Source of the DNA: Clostridium gasigenes | GTDB taxonomy: Bacteria; Bacillota; Clostridia; Clostridiales; Clostridiaceae | Assembly: GCF_900104115.1 (NCBI RefSeq) | Contig: NZ_FNJM01000002.1 | Span: forward strand, 186,001 to 250,000 | DNA length: 64,000 bases | Direction of reading: 5' to 3' | Part shown: piece by piece, positions 54,325 through 62,913 of the stretch | Layout: the number at the start of each line of letters is the position of its first letter | Position numbering within the stretch: the first letter of the stretch is position 1 | Position numbers and translations under genes: made by a program | The notes under the pieces: model-generated | Told to the model about the DNA's origin: nothing | The model's database searches: none | The model's input: the letters and a program-made list of their open reading frames with translations, nothing else

Positions 54325-55326
54325 TTATTTATTGATTTTACTATGCCTAATAGATTCCCTCTCTATTAATTCAGTTTCAATAATATAATATTTCTTATCT
54401 AATTCTCTATTTTCTAATTTATCTATTAAAAGCTTTGTAGCATAATATCCTAATTTTTCTGCATTAATATCCACGGATGCTAATGGAGGAGTTTGATACT
54501 TTGCTAATGGGCTATTATTAAAACTAGCAACTGCTATGTTATTAAGACCCTTTTCCCCTAAAGCTCTTTGTATCCCAAATGCCATTAAATCATCAGTAGC
54601 CACTAAAGCTGTTGGTATCATTTTATCCAATATTTTTATAGTTGCCGTATATCCAAGTTCTTCAGTAAAATCACTTTGTTCAACAATAAGATCCTCTATT
54701 ATTGGGATATTTGCAGTATTCAACCCTTGTTTATACCCACTCAATCTATCCTTTGAAAAATTCAAATCTTCTTTAGCACCTATAAATCCTATATTTTTAT
54801 GACCTTTTTCTATTAGCCCTTCAACAAGATCTTCCATGGCTTTATAATTATCATTATCTACCCACAACATAGTATTAGGCTCTTTTGGCCTACCTATTAC
54901 AACAAAATTTGCATTTATATCCTTTAAGTAACTTATACATTCATCATCATCTGTTACCTTCAGCAAACATAATCCATCTACAAGATTACTCTCCGTAAAT
55001 TTCTTTATCCAATCATTATCATTTGAGCCTTCTTCTTTAAATGCATACATTATATAATAATTTTCTTTCTGAGCGCAAATACTTATTCCCTTCATAGCCT
55101 GAATAAAAAATGGATTCTCAAATAAATTTTCAGCTACATCTGCTAATACAACCGCTAAAATTCTTGTTTTATTATTAGCTAAACCTCTAGCTATAATATT
55201 TGGAGTGTAGTTTAGCCTTTTAATAACCTCATTTACCTGTTGCTTTTTCTCTTCACTTATCTTATTACTATTTGATAAAACCCTAGATACTGTAGATGTA
55301 GCAACATCTTTTATTGTAACTGCCAT
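54325..55326 (-). CDS. LacI-family regulator with six-residue HTH deletion
   Basis: A 333-residue LacI-type protein. The periplasmic-binding-like effector domain (about 55-333) is complete (TRILAVVLADVAENLFENPFFIQAMKGI ... TALVATDDLMAFGIQRAL). The HTH reads MAVTIKDVATSTVSRVLSNSN, whereas the family reads IKDVA-K-L-A-G-V-S-T-S-T-V-S-R-V. About six residues, the second half of helix 1 plus the turn, are missing between Ala9 and Thr10. DNA binding should be impaired. It lies just upstream of the operon whose operators remain. AGGGAGA precedes the start. Confidence 0.9.
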   Translation of the reverse strand: MAVTIKDVATSTVSRVLSNSNKISEEKKQQVNEVIKRLNYTPNIIARGLANNKTRILAVVLADVAENLFENPFFIQAMKGISICAQKENYYIMYAFKEEGSNDNDWIKKFTESNLVDGLCLLKVTDDDECISYLKDINANFVVIGRPKEPNTMLWVDNDNYKAMEDLVEGLIEKGHKNIGFIGAKEDLNFSKDRLSGYKQGLNTANIPIIEDLIVEQSDFTEELGYTATIKILDKMIPTALVATDDLMAFGIQRALGEKGLNNIAVASFNNSPLAKYQTPPLASVDINAEKLGYYATKLLIDKLENRELDKKYYIIETELIERESIRHSKINK

Positions 55327-55420
55327 TTTTACATCTCCCTATTATATACCGTAATCTGCACGTTAATTCCTTATATTTTCTATATTATTAATTATAGACT
55401 ATGTATTATTGTTCATAATT

Positions 55421-55454
55421 AATAACTACAATATTCACCAAACATCTTTTTATA
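55421..55454 (-). pseudogene. short remnant of a TfoX-domain gene
   Basis: 34 bases match the TfoX gene segment at 31012-31045 with two differences; the minus strand encodes YKKMFGEY, the core TfoX motif. Flanking sequence shows no continuation. Next to it (55461-55481) lies a half copy of the dispersed palindrome (TTTATTTTATGATGCCTTAT). Confidence 0.6.
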
Positions 55455-55543
55455 ACTTGATTTATTTTATGATGCCTTATAAACATTCTACAAAACTTTT
55501 CTTCACTAGTAAAGAAGTAATATTTTAAAGTATAACAAAAAAT

Positions 55544-55586
55544 GAGGTGTCTAAAATAGAAATTTAATTTCTATTTTAGACACCTC
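55544..55586 (-). terminator. terminator after organophosphate antiporter operon
   Basis: A long perfect hairpin with arms GAGGTGTCTAAAATAGAAAT and its exact complement. It lies 6 bp after the antiporter stop and closes the module that starts at 61258. Confidence 0.85.
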
Positions 55587-55591
55587 TTATA

Positions 55592-57016
55592 TTATGCAGC
55601 TAAAACTTCACATTCACATTTACCTTCCTTCTTTTTCGCAGCTCTTATCTTCATCTCTTCAGCATAAGCAACAAAGGAAAGAAGGATAACTCCCATAAAC
55701 AGCGCAACATAGAATACTATAAATACGTCGTTCCATCCATGAAGATTTATACCAGCTATATTTACACCTGATGATTTAGGATCTGCTATTTTAGCTAATA
55801 TAACCTTAGCTGTAGAATCTCCAAATAAGTATCCAAATGTACCACTTAATCCATTAGCAACTGCAATTGACCTCTTAGGGGCAAATCCTACAAGTGATAT
55901 ACCTATTAATAATTGAGGTCCAAATATTAATACTCCAAGAATAAATAATGAAACATTTACCATTGTAACACTTGTTGCATATCTATATCCTAATACAGCA
56001 AAAGAAGTTAATATTAAGCAGAATACTGCAACTATTGCTCTTCTTCCATTTAATAAGTCAGATATAAATCCCCATGTAAAGCTACCTACAAGTGCTCCCA
56101 TTTCAAAGTAGAATATTGTATTTACTGCATCACCCATTGCAAAGTGTAATTGTTCTGTAACATATAAGGGCGCCCAGTTATCTATACCTATACGCACTAT
56201 ATAAACAAAAACGTTAGATACACATAAAACCCAAATCCAAGGATTTCTTAAAACATATTTTCTAAATATTTCAAATTTAGTCATTGTTTCTAATTCTGGA
56301 TTAGTTTCAACTATAACCTCATCAAATATTTCTTCTGCTGAATTCCAGCCTAATTCTTCAGGCTCGTCTTTACCAATGAATAAAACAGCTATACCAACTA
56401 TTGCTGCTACTATAGCTGGAACTATAAACATACCTGCTACTTTACCATGGAAGAATGTATTAGCTCCCCATAATGCTAGCATACCTGCTAATCCTCCACC
56501 AATATTATGTGACATATTCCAGATACCTAAGTATCTTCCTCTTTTTTTAGATGGTGTCCATCTAGTAATTGTAGAATAAGAACTTGGTCCACCTGGTGCT
56601 TGGAAAAATCCACTTAATCCCCATAATATTAGTATAGCTCCAGTAGGTTTCCTACCCGATAATAAAAGAATTCCAATTACAAATACCATTGTGGCTGACA
56701 TAACTAATAATATTGACATTATACGTTTTGCATTTTTGCCATCAATAAAATAGCCTAAAAGAGTTTTTCCTATAGCATATGTTATAGAAAACCCAAAACC
56801 TATATATCCAAGTTCTGATGTAGTAAATCCAAGCTCTTGCTTTAATAAAGGTTGTCCCGCTTTAAGATTGTTTCTAATTAGGTACATGCTAGCATATACC
56901 GCAATTAGAACAAAGAAGGCTTTTAAAAACTCCTTAAACCACAGCTTCCTTTGCTCTTCAATTGATACAGATACACCCTTTTTATTAATACTAAAAAAAT
57001 TAACTATTTTGTTCAT
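55592..57016 (-). CDS. organophosphate:phosphate antiporter (UhpT/PgtP/GlpT family)
   Basis: A 474-residue MFS protein of the OPA family, 12 TM helices. Matching segments: YASMYLIRNNLKAGQPLLKQELGFTTSELGYIGFGFSITYAIGKTLLGYFID (conserved Arg in helix 1), LWGLSGFFQAPGGPSSYSTITRWTPSKKRGRYLGIWNMSHNIGG and PKRSIAVANGLSGTFGYL. It imports hexose-6-phosphate or phosphoglycerate in exchange for phosphate. It follows a solute-binding lipoprotein and two-component genes, similar to hptA-hptRS-uhpT and pgtABCP loci. The final KCECEVLAA tail carries two Cys. Confidence 0.93.
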   Translation of the reverse strand: MNKIVNFFSINKKGVSVSIEEQRKLWFKEFLKAFFVLIAVYASMYLIRNNLKAGQPLLKQELGFTTSELGYIGFGFSITYAIGKTLLGYFIDGKNAKRIMSILLVMSATMVFVIGILLLSGRKPTGAILILWGLSGFFQAPGGPSSYSTITRWTPSKKRGRYLGIWNMSHNIGGGLAGMLALWGANTFFHGKVAGMFIVPAIVAAIVGIAVLFIGKDEPEELGWNSAEEIFDEVIVETNPELETMTKFEIFRKYVLRNPWIWVLCVSNVFVYIVRIGIDNWAPLYVTEQLHFAMGDAVNTIFYFEMGALVGSFTWGFISDLLNGRRAIVAVFCLILTSFAVLGYRYATSVTMVNVSLFILGVLIFGPQLLIGISLVGFAPKRSIAVANGLSGTFGYLFGDSTAKVILAKIADPKSSGVNIAGINLHGWNDVFIVFYVALFMGVILLSFVAYAEEMKIRAAKKKEGKCECEVLAA

Positions 57017-57068
57017 TTTTATTCCTCCTGTTGTTAAAAATTTTAATAAATTTGATTGTATACTTAAA

Positions 57069-58115
57069 CTAATTTAAGTTATTCCACATCTTCATTAACT
57101 TATCTCTGTCGTTACTTGCTTTTGAAAAGTCGTAATCCCTATATATGTCTAAATCAGAAAAGTTTATACCTTCCGTCTCTTTAATATCCTCTCTAGTAGA
57201 CATTCCCTTAGATATATTTGTTAAAGTATCCCCTATTTCTTTAGAAGTACAAAAGTCTATAAAAAACTTTCCTACATTACCATTAGGTCCATCTTTAATC
57301 TTTGAAATTGCATCTATATTCCAGCCACCATTTTTTGGTACACTAGTTTCTATATTAAAACCCGAGTTTTTAACTAACAGTTGATCCCCAAGAAAATTTA
57401 TGGCTATTAGATATTCTCCTGTGGCAACCTTTTGCGCCGGAGTATATCCATTTATTGTTATCCTGCCCACATTAGCTTTTATTCCCCTTAATAGTTTTTC
57501 AGCTTTTTCTTCACCCATACTCTGCACAAGAGAGGCTATCATTGTATAAGCTGTTCCAGATGTGTTTGGATCTGGAATTACTATTTCACCTTTATACAAA
57601 GGATTTAATAAATCCTCATAGGTTTCAGGAATTGCTAATCCTTTACACTTAAACTCTTGGTTCCACCTATCCTTATTAACTGCAATAGATAAGGGTTCTA
57701 CTTCAAAACCAGTCCAGTATCCTTGTTTATCTTTATATTCACTTTGGATACTATCATAATTTTTGGAAGTGTATTTTTCTGAAAGCTTTTCCTCTTTTAT
57801 TAAATCATGAGCGTCACAGGTTCCCCCCATAAATATATCTGCCTTAGGATATTCTTTTTCCGCTTTAACTCTAGCTACAGCTTCCTGTGTAGGCATTCTC
57901 ATATATTCATAAGTACACCCAGTCTTCTCTTTAAAAAGTTCTAAAATTACTCTTCCGACTTCGTCTCGCGATGCAACATACACTACTAGGTGCTTTCCTC
58001 TTAGGTTAGGATAACCATCTTTGTAAGTTACTTTCTCAGAATTATTACTACAGGCTGTCATATTTAAAGATATAACTATCATAAAAATAGCACAAATAAT
58101 TTTTATAAATTTCAT
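57069..58115 (-). CDS. extracellular solute-binding lipoprotein (HptA/PgtC/AfuA-like)
   Basis: A 348-residue lipoprotein with signal and lipobox (LNMTAC, Cys22). The mature protein is an SBP_bac_6-type family-1 binding protein: LVVYVASRDEVGRVILELFKEKTGC, FMGGTCDAHDLIKEEKL, PLYKGEIVIPDPNTSGTAYTMIASL. The nearest roles are HptA, which reports hexose phosphate to a kinase, and PgtC. No ABC permease or ATPase is adjacent, so it is likely a ligand sensor for the kinase in this operon rather than an importer. GAGGAGG precedes the start. Confidence 0.88.
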   Translation of the reverse strand: MKFIKIICAIFMIVISLNMTACSNNSEKVTYKDGYPNLRGKHLVVYVASRDEVGRVILELFKEKTGCTYEYMRMPTQEAVARVKAEKEYPKADIFMGGTCDAHDLIKEEKLSEKYTSKNYDSIQSEYKDKQGYWTGFEVEPLSIAVNKDRWNQEFKCKGLAIPETYEDLLNPLYKGEIVIPDPNTSGTAYTMIASLVQSMGEEKAEKLLRGIKANVGRITINGYTPAQKVATGEYLIAINFLGDQLLVKNSGFNIETSVPKNGGWNIDAISKIKDGPNGNVGKFFIDFCTSKEIGDTLTNISKGMSTREDIKETEGINFSDLDIYRDYDFSKASNDRDKLMKMWNNLN

Positions 58116-58138
58116 ATATAGTCCTCCTCAGCTAAAAG

Positions 58139-58978
58139 TTATCTAGAATCATCATTACCTAAATTTTCGCATATATCCTTTAGGTTTCCTCTCATATATA
58201 TATGTCTTCCATTTTCATCACCCATATATTGAACAACGAAAAAGTCATTATCATACACATCAATATTTACCATATTATAACTCTTAACCTTTAGAAGATT
58301 ATCATCCTCTTCATCAATATAAATTTTTATATGTGCTAAAGCTTCTTTCTTATCTGTTGTCAAAGCTATAATCTCTTCATCATTCTCAAGCTTTACCGAC
58401 TTATCTATTATGTTTTTTATACTTTCCTTATCATCGTTTACTATTTTTTTGATTTGATTATTCGAGTTTACAATAGTCACTCTGTTACGATAATTCATAA
58501 ATTTTCCTATATTATAAGGGGAGTACAGATAACCTAACAAATTATTTCTTAAGCTATTTATCATAGGTAATTTGTAACTATCATAGTATGTATAATTATT
58601 TAAAATTAATATATTGCTTATTTCGAAGTTATCCTTCATGCCGTTTAAATAGTATACCGTTCCCTTAATCTGAACCTCATTATTTTTATTGATATGGTTC
58701 TCTTCACCAATAGAATCATTTGTAATCTCATTTATTGAATCCCATATATTTTTTATAGAATTCTCATCCTCAAAAACATAATCACCCCATCTTTCATTAG
58801 ACATTTCAATTTTTACAGGTATAGACATATTTATTTTCTTCAATACTTCTTCTTTGTCCTGTATTATTGTAACTTTATTATATAAATCACTATAATTCAG
58901 ATTTGTTATTATAATACAAAGAAGTAATATAACCATATATATGCCTGCAATTTTAAATTTCGAATTAATCCTTTTCAT
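58139..58978 (-). CDS. membrane-anchored protein of unknown function
   Basis: A 279-residue protein with a single N-terminal TM helix (about 9-27) and a large extracellular region rich in Asn, Asp and Ile. I see no catalytic motif; a DUF3919-type assignment is possible but unproved. GGAGG precedes the start. It lies between the kinase and the solute-binding gene and is the first gene after a well-formed internal promoter. It may bridge the binding protein and the kinase. Confidence 0.65.
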   Translation of the reverse strand: MKRINSKFKIAGIYMVILLLCIIITNLNYSDLYNKVTIIQDKEEVLKKINMSIPVKIEMSNERWGDYVFEDENSIKNIWDSINEITNDSIGEENHINKNNEVQIKGTVYYLNGMKDNFEISNILILNNYTYYDSYKLPMINSLRNNLLGYLYSPYNIGKFMNYRNRVTIVNSNNQIKKIVNDDKESIKNIIDKSVKLENDEEIIALTTDKKEALAHIKIYIDEEDDNLLKVKSYNMVNIDVYDNDFFVVQYMGDENGRHIYMRGNLKDICENLGNDDSR

Positions 58979-59013
58979 TACTTGTTCCTCCTATTATAAT
59001 AAAGGTTCAATTT

Positions 59014-59055
59014 ATTATAAATATTTCATAAATGTTTCACAATTGTAACATTTAT
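59014..59055 (-). promoter_or_regulatory. activator-type internal promoter with 28-bp palindrome
   Basis: On the minus strand, a perfect -10 (TATAAT, 59019-59014) has no -35; instead the position is filled by ATAAATGTT-N10-AACATTTAT (59028-59055), a palindrome with perfect 9-bp arms. This is how an OmpR-type activator usually sits. It would drive the unknown protein, binding lipoprotein and antiporter genes. Confidence 0.7.
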
Positions 59056-59069
59056 CGTTTTCATAGATT

Positions 59070-59132
59070 TAGGCACTTGAAAAAAATAACAGACTATCAA
59101 ATTGGTCTATTATTTTTTTAAAAGTGCCTTAT
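59070..59132. repeat. dispersed palindromic element, copy 6
   Basis: Arms TAGGCACTTGAAAAAAATAA and TTATTTTTTTAAAAGTGCCT around an AGAC/GGTCT tip. The right end provides the stop codon (TAA, 59131-59129) of the kinase gene and the hairpin can terminate it, separating kinase and effector transcripts. Confidence 0.75.
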
Positions 59133-60556
59133 ACTAATTCTTTAAAAATTATTTTCACTGATGTCCATTTTTTTTCTTCACTATAAATCTCTATACTTCC
59201 TTCTTGTTTCTTCATTATTTCCTTACATATAGGAAGGCCTAACCCATTTCCATTCTTATTTCTACAATTTATTTTATTAACCCTATAAATAGGTTGAAAA
59301 AGATTATCTAAATGTTGCTTTTCTATACCTATCCCATCATCTATAATATTTAATATTATATTGTCATCCTTAATGTCTATTTTTATAATAATACTGGTAC
59401 ATTCGCTATACTTTATAGCATTATCTAAGACATTTAAAATAACCTGTTTAGTTTTGTCTCTATCTATAAATAAATTTACATCAACTAACTCTTTTATTAC
59501 CTCTATATCATACTTATCTAATCTTGGCTGTATTATGCTTAAGGTTTCCTCTACAACTTCCTTTAAATTATTATTGGCCATCTCTACATTAAATTCAGTT
59601 TTACCTAGCTTTGATAAATCAAGAAGCTCCTCTACTAACTTTAAAAGCCTTTCTCCCTCTTTTTTTATATAATCCAAGCTCTCCTCTATATCATCCCTGT
59701 CTTCTAGCCTTGGTATTAATTCTGAATATCCTATTATAGCTGTTAATGGTGTCTTAAATTCATGAGTTACATTGTCCAAAAAGTCCTTTTGCTTTTGCTT
59801 CTCTTCCTTTAGAGTTTCTGTATATGTCTTTATACTTTCAGACATTATATTAAAAGTCTCCGCTAAATCCTCTATTTCATCTCCACTTTTAATCTCTATT
59901 TTATTCTCATATTCTCCTGCTGCAACCTTCTCAGAAAGAGCCTTCAACTTTTTTATAGGTTCTGCTATATTTCCTGAAAAAAGCTTACTCAAAATCCAAG
60001 ATATTATAATTGATATAAATCCTATAATTCCCATAATCATAAACATATTATTTATAAGTTCTTGCCCACCATCAACTGGATAAACATATCGTACACATCC
60101 TAATGTAGTATCTTCTAAAAGTACAGGGCTTGAAAACAGCACATATATATGCCCGTCTACCTTCTTTACTACGTAAGCTTTATTTCCCTTTATAGCATTA
60201 GTTATATCCTCATCATAGAGGCTAACGCTATTCATAACTGAATCAGCTAAACTTTCTCCAGTTTTATCATACATTTGTATTCTAAATCTCAATTTATTAG
60301 ATAAATATGTATTAATAAGTGGAGCCTTCTTAGCAAAGTTAGCTTCAGCCTCTATTTTCTTATCTTTTTCTATATAGTTTGATATATATAGTTGAGTACT
60401 ATAACTTTCCTTAGTTAAAAAATCTATAGCACTTTTTATAACATTACTGTATAGATTATTTATTGTTATTATATATATAAAAATTATAACAGGAATTAAT
60501 ATCCCCATATTCATCAGCATAATCTTAGTTCTTATCTTTAAATTTATCCTGTTCAC
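59129..60556 (-). CDS. HAMP-containing sensor histidine kinase
   Basis: A 475-residue kinase with TM1 (about 11-32), an extracellular sensor of about 135 residues, TM2 (about 170-194), HAMP (195-245), phospho-acceptor His265 in DNVTHEFKTPLTAIIGYSEL, and ATPase motifs LNVLDNAIKYS, DDGIGIE and NGLGLPI. It starts 22 bp after the response regulator gene. It probably senses a ligand, directly or via the binding lipoprotein encoded downstream. The stop codon lies in the copy-6 palindrome. Confidence 0.94.
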   Translation of the reverse strand: MNRINLKIRTKIMLMNMGILIPVIIFIYIITINNLYSNVIKSAIDFLTKESYSTQLYISNYIEKDKKIEAEANFAKKAPLINTYLSNKLRFRIQMYDKTGESLADSVMNSVSLYDEDITNAIKGNKAYVVKKVDGHIYVLFSSPVLLEDTTLGCVRYVYPVDGGQELINNMFMIMGIIGFISIIISWILSKLFSGNIAEPIKKLKALSEKVAAGEYENKIEIKSGDEIEDLAETFNIMSESIKTYTETLKEEKQKQKDFLDNVTHEFKTPLTAIIGYSELIPRLEDRDDIEESLDYIKKEGERLLKLVEELLDLSKLGKTEFNVEMANNNLKEVVEETLSIIQPRLDKYDIEVIKELVDVNLFIDRDKTKQVILNVLDNAIKYSECTSIIIKIDIKDDNIILNIIDDGIGIEKQHLDNLFQPIYRVNKINCRNKNGNGLGLPICKEIMKKQEGSIEIYSEEKKWTSVKIIFKELV

Positions 60557-60577
60557 TAAAGCACATCCTTAACCCAT

Positions 60578-61258
60578 TTAAAATTCTAGTCTATAACCTA
60601 CCCCATACAATGTCTTCAAGCTATCTGAATAGGGCCCTAACTTTTTTCTAAGCCTTTGAATTAAAATATCAACTGCTCTAGTATTTCCTTCATACTCATA
60701 TCCCCAAATTCGCGCTAAAAGTTCTTCTCTTGTAAATACCTTATTATGATTTTCCATCATTAATAGTAAGGTATTAAACTCTTTATATGTAGTGTTTACT
60801 TCTTTTCCATCTATAAATACCTTTCTTTCATCCTTTACTACTCTTATAGCTTTTATATTTATTTCATTATTTTTAGCTTTTATTTCAGTATCTTTTTTCT
60901 TTATTCTTTTTGTTATAGCCTTTATTCTTAAAATAAGCTCTGTGCTATTAAAAGGCTTTGTTATGTAATCATCTGCACCTAATTTAAGCCCTAAAAGTCT
61001 ATCATTTATTTGACTATTTGCAGTAAGCATTATAACAGGGACCTCACTATCTATTTCCTGAAATCTTTGTATGACTTCATGTCCACTTATATCAGGTAGC
61101 ATAACATCTAGTATAACTAGTTCTGGCTTTTCCTTCTTAAACTTTTCCACTGCATCCATGCCTGTCATACTTATAATTACTTCATATCCTTCAAGCTTTA
61201 GATTCATTCTTATTAAGTTAACAATACTTTTTTCATCATCAATTACTAATATCTTCAT
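60578..61258 (-). CDS. OmpR-family response regulator
   Basis: About 226 residues from ATG 61258 (GGTGG, 8-base spacing). Receiver Asp51 (LVILDVMLPDISGH), Lys in DDYITKPFNS, and a winged helix ending LKTLYGVGYRLEF. It is the first gene of the 61.3-55.6 kb module. Relatives HptR and UhpA in known hexose-phosphate systems are AraC- or LuxR-type instead, so the output domain differs here. Confidence 0.95.
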   Translation of the reverse strand: MKILVIDDEKSIVNLIRMNLKLEGYEVIISMTGMDAVEKFKKEKPELVILDVMLPDISGHEVIQRFQEIDSEVPVIMLTANSQINDRLLGLKLGADDYITKPFNSTELILRIKAITKRIKKKDTEIKAKNNEINIKAIRVVKDERKVFIDGKEVNTTYKEFNTLLLMMENHNKVFTREELLARIWGYEYEGNTRAVDILIQRLRKKLGPYSDSLKTLYGVGYRLEF

Positions 61259-61320
61259 AAAAATAACCACCTTTGATTAATTTAAAAATAATTTCAATTT
61301 TATATTTTAACATAAAATAT

Positions 61321-61354
61321 ATTATACTCTCTTTTTCACTTATGGATATCCATA
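61321..61354 (-). promoter_or_regulatory. promoter and dyad upstream of the response regulator gene
   Basis: Minus-strand -10 TATAAT (61326-61321) with a perfect 14-bp palindrome TATGGATATCCATA (61341-61354) about where a -35 lies. It may be a control site for the two-component genes. Confidence 0.5.
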
Positions 61355-61386
61355 CATTTTAAAAATATTAATTTTGCCATAAGAAA

Positions 61387-61434
61387 AAAAGGGCTACAAT
61401 AAATGATTTTATTAATCATTTATTGTAGCCCTTT
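61387..61434 (-). terminator. terminator after FliB-like gene
   Basis: A perfect 22-bp stem with arms starting AAAAGGGCTACAATAAATGA, small AT loop. It lies after the gene stop and copy-7 palindrome, preventing read-through into the response regulator promoter. Confidence 0.85.
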
Positions 61435-61447
61435 TATTTGAATTACA

Positions 61448-61503
61448 TAAGTCACTTTCAAAAAAATAATAGATCAGTATTCTTGATTTTACGATGCTTT
61501 ATT
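61448..61503. repeat. dispersed palindromic element, copy 7 (degenerate)
   Basis: Reads TAAGTCACTTTCAAAAAAAT, then the core AGATCAGTATTCTTGAT and TTTACGATGCTTTA. The end supplies the stop codon of the FliB-like gene (61501-61499). A separate true terminator follows, so termination is not the only role. Confidence 0.65.
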
Positions 61504-62731
61504 CCAATTTAGGTAAAAGTGTTTTAGCAAACTCTATATTATCAAGTTTATTTTCTTTCATATAATTTAGTAAATCAACTAAATAAGTTTTATGATGTCC
61601 TATGATTTTTGAGAAAGCCTGGATAAATCTAACTATATTTTCTTTAGACTCTTGTTCATTATTTAAATATTTCCCAACCAAATAAAATCTAATAAATGAA
61701 TATCTTATTAAAAGCATAATATATCCATCAAATATTGATTCCGTTTCAGAAAATGGAAACATATTATTATACATGAAATTCACCAAATAATTTTCAAAAA
61801 TATAGCTATTATTATTTATATAATTCTTAGTATAATCTTCAAATGCTTTTATGTATAATTCAGGATCTGTAACTTTACTCTCGCCTTGCGCAAACTTGAA
61901 TCCAGCTATAATTTCCTTAGTATCTTCTTTAAAAGCAATACTATCAACTGATTTAAATACATTTAATAAATCCAACATCTTTTTGAAAAAATCCATCTGA
62001 ACAATATAACTTGATTGATTTTTTTTATAAGTATTCTTAATTGAATTTATCTCATATTCTTTAATAAATCTAGGTACATTTTTATAATTTTGTTTAAGTT
62101 CTTGTTCTAATGTATTTAAAAATTCACCTAATATATAAAGTCTTTGACTTAAATCAAATTTTCTATTTTTTATTATTTTAATACTTAAATCTCTAATTTC
62201 TTTAAAATATTTTACAGGTGAATTATTAAACTTTTTAGATTTAGTATCAATATCACTAGATACTATATGTTTATCTAATGTTTCTTCACTTTCTTGAAAT
62301 TCAATTCCTTCTTCTTTCAATAAAAGAATTCTTGCAGCTTCAGGACAAGATACATCAAGAGACATTTCATAATATCCATCTACCTTATTAACTATTCTAG
62401 GGAAAGATGTACAAACATTTGAAAGATACTCTTCCCCAAGCTTAGAATAAATAACGCAATAATTTTCTTCATCTAAAAAAGGACACCTTTTTCCACTTTT
62501 TAATTTTACTTTTCCATAATCTACATCAACATTTGAATAATTTTCATTATTGTGAACATTTTTTTGAAACATTCTTTTCATTTCTTTATCTTCAACTTTA
62601 TAATATTTTTTAAATGTTGTCTTATCAATATCTATATCCCATCCAACACAACAGCTATCTTCGCACTTTCCACCTATACACTCAAATTCTTTAAGATATT
62701 TCGGATATCTTTTTTTTATATTTTTTCCCAT
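61499..62731 (-). CDS. FliB-family lysine-N-methylase-like protein
   Basis: About 410 residues from ATG 62731 (AAAGGAA; an upstream start at 62764 lacks a site). The N-terminal Cys-rich part FECIGGKCEDSCCVGWDIDID, with later Cys in RCPFLDEENYCVIY, NVCTSFPR and SCPEAARILL, is the FliB signature, which holds a 4Fe-4S-type cluster in this family. FliB methylates flagellin lysines in Salmonella. No flagellar genes are in the window, so its target is unknown; Clostridium genomes often hold stand-alone copies. Confidence 0.9.
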   Translation of the reverse strand: MGKNIKKRYPKYLKEFECIGGKCEDSCCVGWDIDIDKTTFKKYYKVEDKEMKRMFQKNVHNNENYSNVDVDYGKVKLKSGKRCPFLDEENYCVIYSKLGEEYLSNVCTSFPRIVNKVDGYYEMSLDVSCPEAARILLLKEEGIEFQESEETLDKHIVSSDIDTKSKKFNNSPVKYFKEIRDLSIKIIKNRKFDLSQRLYILGEFLNTLEQELKQNYKNVPRFIKEYEINSIKNTYKKNQSSYIVQMDFFKKMLDLLNVFKSVDSIAFKEDTKEIIAGFKFAQGESKVTDPELYIKAFEDYTKNYINNNSYIFENYLVNFMYNNMFPFSETESIFDGYIMLLIRYSFIRFYLVGKYLNNEQESKENIVRFIQAFSKIIGHHKTYLVDLLNYMKENKLDNIEFAKTLLPKLE

Positions 62732-62913
62732 TGTATACTTCCTTTGCAAATAGATTACTTCCAATTTTCTGTTTTACATTTATTTTACTATATTCTTTAA
62801 AATTTGTCAGATGTATATGAATATCAATTACATTATATTTCTATTAACATAATTTTTTTGGATATGCATAAGTTCTTTCTTCACTTAACTTCCATCCAAT
62901 ATCCTAAGATAAA

